Part shown: positions 57,701-64,000 of the stretch, one piece after another
How the letters are laid out: the number at the start of each line of letters is the position of its first letter
Numbering within the stretch: the stretch's first letter is position 1
DNA from: Symsagittifera roscoffensis
Taxonomy: Eukaryota; Xenacoelomorpha; Acoela; Convolutidae
Reading direction: 5' to 3'
Assembly (NCBI RefSeq): GCF_963678635.1
Contig: NC_087062.1
Span: 56,249,970 to 56,313,969, forward strand
DNA length: 64,000 nucleotides
Program-made: the position numbers and the translations under genes
The notes under the pieces: generated by a model
The model's database searches: none
Told to the model about the DNA's origin: nothing
Seen by the model: only the letters and a program-made list of their open reading frames with translations

Positions 57701-60700
57701 GCGGTCACTCCTTTTGGATTTATAACCGGTTGACTTTATCCCCGCCATGAGAATGGGTGGCACCATCGCTATATCAGTTAATATTCTATCTGTGCCAGAC
57801 AATTGATAATCACCTTGCCCCAAATCCATGACTTCCTCGACTCGTTTTCTTTTCGCTGAGTTACCAGCTTTCATCGATATTTCCGAATCCACTTTCGTCT
57901 TTCCAATCCTCCTCGGCATCACTCTGCTGCCTAACTTCATTTTCATCGCATTGATTTTATCAATCACCATTTTCGATCGCATCGTTCCTCTCCTGGTCCT
58001 TGACAGGTACACCACCTCTCCTTCATTGTCGTGCGGTGTCATCTTGATGGGAGAATTCGCTTCACTCTCATCAGTGGCTGAGTCGATCAATAACTCACTC
58101 AGTCTCCCTTCACACTCATCAAGCTTGTCAAGTACTTCTCTCATCAAGGGTTGATTGAGACCTGTTTTGAGAATGGATGGGGTCCCATAGCTTTGAATCA
58201 CAGTCCAGACTTCTTCCATGAACGCCACTCTGTCCAGCTTACATCCCGTCCTACTCTCGTGGTCTCGGTGATGTACTTCCCATTCTTCTTCGGGTAGCGT
58301 TCCCAAGAAAGGTACTCTGGCTGAGGCCTCTATTCTTCTCCTCCGAGGTGATTCCATGAGGATTCTCTGATCGTTATTTCTTGTATTGCCAGGAGAGCTG
58401 CTCTCCGGCAAATTCCGTTTCATTTCCTCAAAGGCTGACGGAGGTTCCAGTGTCGAGATGCCTTCATCCGCTGGCTCAGTCGTTTCCAACGTGTCTGCAT
58501 TATTCTCAAGATCACTGAAGATATTGAAATCCAGGCTGGATGTTCCTCCTGTCGATGCCCTGTCGTCCTCCCCACCAGCTTGATCTTGTTGCATGGGTTC
58601 CTCAGTCTGACGGTTTCCACCCTGTCCGTCATCTCCTTCTGACTTGTCCCTATTCGAGTTCGATGGTCCTTGTTTGTCATTGTCAGCTTCTTCCTGGAAT
58701 CTCGGTATGAGCAATGTACCGGCTGATTTATCTTCCTCTTCTCCATGGACCACTTTGATTTCTTCGCAGCCCAAGGGTGCTAGGAAAATTCTCGTCTGCA
58801 ATACTCCCGCAGCTTTCATCTCTTTTCTCACACTGGTCAGGATTACTGAGGCTTCAGGCAATTCAGTCCTGCCTCTCATCCTCATTGGAGTTAAGCCTAG
58901 TCCCCTCCATTCCTCATCAAATCCTTCCGGCTTGGGAGTAGCAGCGTTGCTTATTCGCCTTCTCGTCGCTTGATCCGTGTACGCAAATCGTGTGTACTGT
59001 AACACGGCGGCATTTCTCCCCACGAAGTATGGATCCATCGTCGCCGAGAAATTCCCTACTCTCCTTTCATTGGTTTCGAATGCTCTCAACCTAGGAGTTT
59101 GTACTACGGAGACTGCTCCGAGCAACATCCTTCTTATCAGAGGGAATTCAGGGATTGCTTCGGGTAGCTTCTTGTAATCGCCCCAGTCCTTCGTCTCTTC
59201 TCTCACCTTGTGATACGCTGCTGTGAGACGAGGCACTCTGGTCATTTCGCCATTCGTTTTGTCATAGGGCCTCAGATTCCAAAGCTTTGGAAACACCTCG
59301 ATGTGCCCTCTTTCTACTTCTCCCATGCGGTCACAGAAGTGATCGTCAAAATTGATGACTGTCATCTCTGGCTCCGAGATTTTCGCAAATAACAGATCTT
59401 CACTCATGAGCTCTCGCAATGCGTGCTGCTCACACCAGTTCAGTGTACTACCGTCCACTGCCGATATGAGGTTCAGGTGCAACACCGACCTCCTATATGC
59501 TTCCACTTTAACGTCAGGGAACGCAAAGGTGACTGCTGGTCCATAGATCACTGTCACGGACTCCGTGACTCCTCTGATCAGTGCCAAGGGATCGATTCTC
59601 ATAGCCAAGCTCAAATCTGTTAACAGCGGCATGCCTCCAACATGTCGTCTAACATCTTCCTCTCTTTCAATTGTCTCGTCTTCTCCGGTTCCAAAGCGAT
59701 TTTGCTGCAAGAGATACTGGATAAGAGTGTGTCTCAGGTCTCTTATTTTGTTCCACGAGTCTGTGGATTTCTTCATATCCAGATTCCTCACTCTCTCTTT
59801 CATCTGCTCTGGACAACGTGCCAGTTTCATCAGTCCTCCCAAGTTTCCGTGGGTTATTGCGATCAATGTCAGAAGTCCATCTAGTCGCAGGTTCTGTATT
59901 CCATCCGTAAGCAGTATCACCGGTCCTTTTACGAAATTCTCCGCCCCAAATGTCACGAACAGGGCTATTAATTCCACTATCGATACTTTCACTACCGCTT
60001 GGAGGAATTCCTTTATCAAGTAGTGCGAGACTTTCGGGTAGACTTTTGCCAAGAAGGACGCGGTCCATCCGGCTCCCAACCCTTCTAGCATGCTGTCTGT
60101 CCTTTCAAATCCCTCCTGTCCTTTCACTTCCTGGGTCCAGAAGGTTTCCAGAGTAATCTGACACATTCTGTTCACGAACTCAGCTGTCCTTTCTCCGGCA
60201 TTTTCCGCCAGGTTCACCTCCTTCAACAAGTAGGCGTGTATCTTAGTGATCATTACTGGGCCTTGCTGAAAAGCATCTGCACCCAATGCCGCTACTCTCG
60301 GATTCAGGTGTAGCCACTGGTTTGCTTCCGGCTTGGTTCTCAGCACCATCGCTTCCAGATGAGCTCTCGTCTCCAGTGAATTCTTTCTTCTCGTGTCTTC
60401 ACTCGCCACTTCCATTGCTCGGAACCACAAGTCGTTGGACATCGCCGTGATCACTCGATGGTCGTCATCTATTCCTGGTTTCAGTTTGAGTTGCCGACTG
60501 AAGTTGGACAGTTCCAACCCCAGCACTTCGTCCAACACCAACATGTGTAGCGCGTGGTCCTTGAACCCTCTCATCGCGTTTGAGATATCTGACCATACTG
60601 CCGGCAGTTCAGCCTTAAGTGGCCTCAGGTTCTCCATTTCTATCATGCGATTCGGGGCTGATATGATCACATCATATTTTCCCTCCGAAAGTAAGGCTAC

Positions 60701-63685
60701 CATTGCATACACAAATTTCAGTCCATCCGGGAGATATGCATATCCCGGAGACAACGCAAATACTACTCTCAACGTCACTTTATTGAATGATCCCTCCTTT
60801 GTCGCGTCTACCACTTCACCCATTGACTCCAGGATGTCTTTTATCGCGGGCCATACTGCGTTTTCTGCTGTTGCAGGATCTCTGAGCCTGCTCAGAAAAC
60901 CTCTACTGTGTAGATGGTCATTGATACCAGCAAACACAATCGTTATCGGGTTCATCTCTGTCTGCCTCTGTACCCCTATAGCCAATGACACTGATTGCAA
61001 TAGGTCTAGGTCAACTGCGGCCAGCATTATGACGTCCGGCCAAAACAAAGACTTAGAGGTGTACACGAACTCTGAATTCGCTACTACCATGATTTTGGCC
61101 TTTCTCATCTCTGCTTTGTCGTAGGCGGCGAAGATGGTCTCATCTTTCTTTATCGCTGTCAATCCGCCATATCTCTGGGCATCACCATCTTGGTTCACTA
61201 GTTTTGGGTACACTCTCTCCTTCACATGACCAGGTGGTGTCGTCAATTGCCTAAATATCTTCACGTGTTGTCCAATCGGCGCTCTCGCCGTCAGGAATCT
61301 TCCTGGCCTTTCTGCACGATTCCTCTCATCATGGTTCAATCTCACATCTTGCAACGGTCTTGCATTCACAGGTCCTATTGTGTTGTTGGAGGGCAGTCCC
61401 TCCAAGTCGGCAAATCTCAAGGCCGTCGTGGAGCTGAAATTTATGCTAGCGGCTATCAACCAGTCTACGCCGGTTATCGAGTACAATCTGCTGACGGATA
61501 GCGTCGCTCCATTCAGCATCCTCCTTGCATCTTCGATGAAGCTCACTCTCTGTAGGTCCAGCTTCATTAGTTCTTCTTTGTATATATGCCAAGGAGACGG
61601 TATGGATCGCGACCACATCAATGAGCCTCTGCTCGGTCTTTCCTCTCGACTGGTACTCGTCGTCTCCGATCTAGTGTCCGATCTAGATGTGCCGGCTACT
61701 TCTTCGATTGGTTGGTTGACAGGTCCTATCCTTCTCCTAGGATGAATTGTTCTCCTCATCGGTGCCTCTCCCAACCGATCCTGCACGTCCGTTCTTCGAC
61801 CTGGTTCACTGGAGCTTTGTTGCCGGTAATTTATGGCGGCTGGGACCGTACCCAAGCGTGTTTCCAGGTTAGGAGGCACAAAGGTGGTGATCACCGTATC
61901 ATTCACCGTTCCCTCTTCCTTCAGCACTCCTGTGTCAAAGAGTTCTGCTTCCAGCTCATCCAACCGTTCTTGGAAGACTCGATTCAACCAAGCTTGTCCT
62001 TCGACACTGTCGAAGTGGATGCCATCTGTGGTCAGTCTGGCTTGATCCATGGCTCTCAATTCATGTTCAATGTCCATGAGGATCATTCTTCCGGCATTTC
62101 GATTTGCTAGGTTTCTCAAGATGTTGTTCCATCTCATGACTCCCTCGTTGTGCCTTCTTCCTGATGCTGTCAGGCTTCTTGTGTTCATTGGCACCGTGCA
62201 AACGGTCAGTACCGCGCAACTGAACTTCTGCCAGAGAGTAGTAAACAAACACACCATCATTGCTTCCCACAGTGCTTCCTGCTCATCTGATCCTCTGGAG
62301 ATGTCATTCGTCCCAACTAAGATCATCGCATTGGGTATCTTCCCTGGATTCATCAGCTCCACCATGCGATATAATTGGGCAATCGTCGCGCCTCCAAAGG
62401 CCATCACCGTGGTGACCCATGAGGTCCTCAAATTCGACAGCACTCTGACTAAGCTGTCTCCCAATATCAGGTGAGATGTCCCGAGTGGTGGTTGCTGCAG
62501 GTTCACAGCCGGGCTCCAGGTAGCTCGATTGAAGCAGGCTCTCGGATCTGTCTCCGGAACTCCCGTGAAATTATACTTCAATTGATTATTCTTCTGCACG
62601 TCTATTACACGAGACACTTTCTTCGCTGGCATCTTCCTTACTTTCCTCTCTGGGATTCTCGAGTTCCCCATGAGTGGTGTCACGTTACTCATCCCTTGTC
62701 TGATTACTGTCTGGGAGAGTTGTACTCTGCCCGTATCGTCAATCGTTCCATAGGGTGCAGTCACCCCGGAACCTGGTGCATTCTTGTTAGCGACCAATCG
62801 TCCAGCTGTCTCTATCAGTTTTCTCACTGTCTGTTCTACGACGGGATCACCCAAGGTGTCACTAGGATCCGGGATTGTTACTCGGTTCGTCTCTGCTGGA
62901 AGCCGTGTCTCCGTTTTTTGACTCATTTCTCGAGGTGTCAAGAGCTCCATCGGGGACTGCCCACGAGGAATATCCCTTGCAGGTATCACTTTCTCAATGG
63001 ACGTCGTCACCGCCACCTGCTCCGATCGCTCTTTGTATTCCTGCCTTAAGCGTTCGATCTCTTGACCCTGCTTTTTGTTGCAGTCTTCAAACAACTTTCT
63101 CCACATGTCCCGGTCTTCCTCCATCGCCAGCATGGTCTTCGTCATATCGTCTAACTCCTTCTTCGTTTTTCTCAACTGATCGTTCATCTCGTCCAGATCT
63201 TGTATGGTTTGGTTCGTCTGAACCTTCTGTGTTACTTTCGCCCCTTTTGGTGGCACAGCTGCTCTCAGTGGTGAACCAGACGAGGTCGCCTCGCTGTTCA
63301 TCTCCCGATGCATTCTCGTCAGCCCAGGTTTGGGCTTGGAGGGCATTGGCATCTCACCTGGTTGGTAAGTCCTAGAACTTCCCAACCCAGGCTCATTCGC
63401 CAAGTCACTCCCTGAGAGAGCCCCGTTTCTCCACCTCATCACTCTCATGTTCGGGCGGTCTAGTACTCCTCTTTCTCCATATGCTGCCATCAACAGGACT
63501 TCCGTGGGGCGGTCCCCACGGTTGTCGTGCCCCAAGATGTTAATCAGGGCGGTCAGCAACATGACCACCTCTGGGTCCTCCAGAGCGAAGTCTCGTTCGA
63601 TCAGCCGACGATAGATCGCATCTACCATCGGTCCTACATATGCCTCTGCCAGGTCCATCAATTCATCCAGGTTGAAATTGTCCAT
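54740..63685 (-). CDS. Giant intronless ORF with SGNH/GDSL hydrolase domain
   Basis: 2,981 codons without a stop; ATG at 63685 with A at -3 and G at +4. Regions: acidic helical N-terminus (1-100); coiled coil (about 158-225); SGNH hydrolase (about 404-575) with block I LGDSL (408-412, Ser411), Gly block FGGAT (430-434), GTND (458-461) and DGIH (554-557, Asp-His pair); a second SGNH-like domain (about 860-1060) with VVANS (867-871), AGIND (919-923) and KDHALH (1042-1047); a linker rich in Ser/Glu/Gln (1660-1770); basic PRRRR (1780-1784) and KRKR (1945-1948) clusters; a Cys-rich patch (2470-2482). No reverse transcriptase, integrase, helicase or polymerase motif is visible. A broken relative at 44235-47118 is fused to gag, so I infer a retroelement accessory ORF. 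A single-copy host gene, or an integrated virus, remain possible. Known SGNH proteins are esterases/lipases; the substrate here is unknown. Confidence 0.88.
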   Translation of the reverse strand: MDNFNLDELMDLAEAYVGPMVDAIYRRLIERDFALEDPEVVMLLTALINILGHDNRGDRPTEVLLMAAYGERGVLDRPNMRVMRWRNGALSGSDLANEPGLGSSRTYQPGEMPMPSKPKPGLTRMHREMNSEATSSGSPLRAAVPPKGAKVTQKVQTNQTIQDLDEMNDQLRKTKKELDDMTKTMLAMEEDRDMWRKLFEDCNKKQGQEIERLRQEYKERSEQVAVTTSIEKVIPARDIPRGQSPMELLTPREMSQKTETRLPAETNRVTIPDPSDTLGDPVVEQTVRKLIETAGRLVANKNAPGSGVTAPYGTIDDTGRVQLSQTVIRQGMSNVTPLMGNSRIPERKVRKMPAKKVSRVIDVQKNNQLKYNFTGVPETDPRACFNRATWSPAVNLQQPPLGTSHLILGDSLVRVLSNLRTSWVTTVMAFGGATIAQLYRMVELMNPGKIPNAMILVGTNDISRGSDEQEALWEAMMVCLFTTLWQKFSCAVLTVCTVPMNTRSLTASGRRHNEGVMRWNNILRNLANRNAGRMILMDIEHELRAMDQARLTTDGIHFDSVEGQAWLNRVFQERLDELEAELFDTGVLKEEGTVNDTVITTFVPPNLETRLGTVPAAINYRQQSSSEPGRRTDVQDRLGEAPMRRTIHPRRRIGPVNQPIEEVAGTSRSDTRSETTSTSREERPSRGSLMWSRSIPSPWHIYKEELMKLDLQRVSFIEDARRMLNGATLSVSRLYSITGVDWLIAASINFSSTTALRFADLEGLPSNNTIGPVNARPLQDVRLNHDERNRAERPGRFLTARAPIGQHVKIFRQLTTPPGHVKERVYPKLVNQDGDAQRYGGLTAIKKDETIFAAYDKAEMRKAKIMVVANSEFVYTSKSLFWPDVIMLAAVDLDLLQSVSLAIGVQRQTEMNPITIVFAGINDHLHSRGFLSRLRDPATAENAVWPAIKDILESMGEVVDATKEGSFNKVTLRVVFALSPGYAYLPDGLKFVYAMVALLSEGKYDVIISAPNRMIEMENLRPLKAELPAVWSDISNAMRGFKDHALHMLVLDEVLGLELSNFSRQLKLKPGIDDDHRVITAMSNDLWFRAMEVASEDTRRKNSLETRAHLEAMVLRTKPEANQWLHLNPRVAALGADAFQQGPVMITKIHAYLLKEVNLAENAGERTAEFVNRMCQITLETFWTQEVKGQEGFERTDSMLEGLGAGWTASFLAKVYPKVSHYLIKEFLQAVVKVSIVELIALFVTFGAENFVKGPVILLTDGIQNLRLDGLLTLIAITHGNLGGLMKLARCPEQMKERVRNLDMKKSTDSWNKIRDLRHTLIQYLLQQNRFGTGEDETIEREEDVRRHVGGMPLLTDLSLAMRIDPLALIRGVTESVTVIYGPAVTFAFPDVKVEAYRRSVLHLNLISAVDGSTLNWCEQHALRELMSEDLLFAKISEPEMTVINFDDHFCDRMGEVERGHIEVFPKLWNLRPYDKTNGEMTRVPRLTAAYHKVREETKDWGDYKKLPEAIPEFPLIRRMLLGAVSVVQTPRLRAFETNERRVGNFSATMDPYFVGRNAAVLQYTRFAYTDQATRRRISNAATPKPEGFDEEWRGLGLTPMRMRGRTELPEASVILTSVRKEMKAAGVLQTRIFLAPLGCEEIKVVHGEEEDKSAGTLLIPRFQEEADNDKQGPSNSNRDKSEGDDGQGGNRQTEEPMQQDQAGGEDDRASTGGTSSLDFNIFSDLENNADTLETTEPADEGISTLEPPSAFEEMKRNLPESSSPGNTRNNDQRILMESPRRRRIEASARVPFLGTLPEEEWEVHHRDHESRTGCKLDRVAFMEEVWTVIQSYGTPSILKTGLNQPLMREVLDKLDECEGRLSELLIDSATDESEANSPIKMTPHDNEGEVVYLSRTRRGTMRSKMVIDKINAMKMKLGSRVMPRRIGKTKVDSEISMKAGNSAKRKRVEEVMDLGQGDYQLSGTDRILTDIAMVPPILMAGIKSTGYKSKRSDRTLTGATLEMEILSQCGESKMRDFKPSPMNHGKGSVAGQLTPVEYNRLTVSETVSIDEPTGGYMEMLEYRNSARGYVVALEDEKAMEGYLEMMLQGTTLKQKAYRTLASSDVEAETIEQLVSLPWKAVVLRYFEEEMRTTPRIHALVAVPYVRTELQLRLAWCMMGLTREEYDSEERKRSKEEKVFLMTNLRDLIVQEGAAVACAKRRDALCFIRFLIEQISVPALSTCVKMLKEGDERTKAMFLLAMLDMQQSKPMRVNMKEPEELEPMKKIDEIRRFSNKELRLTKESMGALPKSSEYCGPIKKKSYSYVSGIIGIAYNPFLSEDIRDCFFDYEQAVLLRFWTSRIVTTKSVNNPQAKLGLVLEEEVTAPSVPKSDKRVEFGLGFSDELLRTSLMAVWELMKPSWCPSPNADSILRATQDIQRELNADCNLRDLNIIYNVMITASKSNGEDRVELPGWGPEDWVKPGSCLAEVCGLEGHVCGSLDCVKTLEKQHKQLTVLFGNVVMKARTETELIADCHGGTDVNLVTALGFYSMFGSLESLLNLEQKHEMVTAISVEVFPGVLQTEQKYIGKWREAIETEMNIRHSETYCRPSGARYLVGSTLAPMCKSRYPVHFVAVDVKSTRTIVDQAFSVPKCVRLARMSEKSYELLCKMFSAVPERTKEELESILGKKFMGYVSGNFSDFEKQKQRGSTVTDYNAVDENDEIHRVMMEVEPLLEASGKRNWRSIMLTHDEFPCHCLLQTWWYPKRSNLVLIWDSGELLSMGLPDSSQPITIVIVGVMMAIRWLEAHVRENNRQEAPTREQLQKLDCLKDLDLFETMCKVLNIPMEVKKIWARKRLMPWFRANMTAWLYEYAKKHMSKHGRVYSEYQLDIGAGAFKRAFVTHRNAVTTAVKRISRTSERSGNERAEMLKEDLERNVTLCLHNSFCRNRESNVDPLPCCKQRVEEQKCWRTASNSVRIVNDVLQDTETESAESVSQEEEMEH

Positions 63686-63761
63686 ACTGTTCTTTCCAAG
63701 TTTGATTTGATTTCGATTTCAAGTTTTGACTCAAGTGAGCAATTAAATGATCAATCAGGAT

Positions 63762-63984
63762 CTAGAAAAGAAATCACGAATGTCACACCTGTCAATTTCA
63801 CCTTAACATACATCGTTAAAATTTGCTTAAAGACAGTTCAGATAAAAAGATATTTATCCTAAAATTTATTAAAATCAATTGGTTTCTAAAATTTTGGAAT
63901 TCGACCTAAGATTGGACAGTCCAAACTTTGGATCTATTCCCAAGATCGTCATTTAGTTGTTCATGGTCACTAACCCCTACTTAC
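63762..63984 (-). other. Candidate 5'-leader intron of the giant ORF
   Basis: On the - strand a strong donor (GG|GTAAGTAGG) at 63984 and a pyrimidine-rich acceptor (TTTCTTTTCTAG|A) at 63762 define a 223-nt intron ending 77 nt before the ATG. This may instead be the 3' part of a larger intron with a distant donor. Confidence 0.4.
63912..63924. repeat. GGACAGTCC palindrome (TT/AA arms)
   Basis: TTGGACAGTCCAA, in the candidate leader intron about 230 bp upstream of the giant ORF ATG. It has the same 9-base core as 53931-53943 and 54201-54231 with different but still complementary arms. Confidence 0.7.
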
Positions 63985-64000
63985 CCATGATCTTAATAAC

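Noticed and set aside
59340-59360. Reverse transcriptase YxDD box (residues 1445-1448, NFDD)
   Set aside because: No other RT motif lies around it; the Asp pair is isolated.
60393-61124. 243-codon open stretch on the + strand
   Set aside because: It lies wholly opposite the giant - strand ORF and has no domain. The same applies to the other + strand stretches between 54.7 and 63.9 kb.

Overview
The window is AT-rich eukaryotic nuclear DNA, almost certainly from an invertebrate animal. It holds one intron-containing metabolic gene, whose seven exons have GT-AG splice sites and consistent phases, set among LTR-retroelement remnants. I see no rRNA, tRNA or CRISPR. The phylum cannot be fixed from the sequence.

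Region 1 (1-24.9 kb) is a flavin-containing monooxygenase (FMO) locus. The complete gene has seven exons (15037-24610, + strand, 434 codons). A tandem duplication has left a second copy of its 5' end (exons 1-2, 2390-3157) upstream. The duplication joint is at 5807/5808, where intron 2 meets retroelement sequence. Between and before the two FMO copies lie four or more partial, stop-ridden, A-rich Ty3/gypsy elements. The downstream copy of intron 2 has gained a 985-bp gag fragment of an unrelated LTR element and a 25-bp micro-inversion relative to the upstream copy.

Region 2 (24.9-33.3 kb) is non-coding. It holds a 342-bp hAT-type MITE with a perfect 8-bp target duplication, short tandem repeats (15 bp x4, and 16 bp in two arrays) and interspersed repeats shared with 50-53.5 kb.

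Region 3 (33.3-44.2 kb) is two and a fraction head-to-tail copies of a 4.9-5.6 kb decayed retroelement with gag and protease remnants. It is cut at about 44.235 kb by a second element.

Region 4 (44.2-49.8 kb, - strand) is a decayed element whose gag part (coiled coil, capsid-like segment, CCHC knuckle) is joined at about 47.12 kb to a broken copy of the middle third of the giant protein in Region 5.

Region 5 (54.7-63.7 kb, - strand) is the most unusual object: one uninterrupted reading frame of 2,981 codons. It has an N-terminal coiled coil, a clear SGNH/GDSL hydrolase domain at residues 404-575, a probable second and degenerate SGNH domain at 860-1060, and about 1,900 residues I cannot assign. 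No reverse transcriptase or integrase is visible in it. Its broken relative next door is fused to gag, so I infer that it is the extra ORF of a very large LTR retroelement (or an endogenised relative), with gag-pol beyond the right edge of the window. A 223-nt candidate intron just upstream of its ATG would fit expression from a spliced, env-like transcript.
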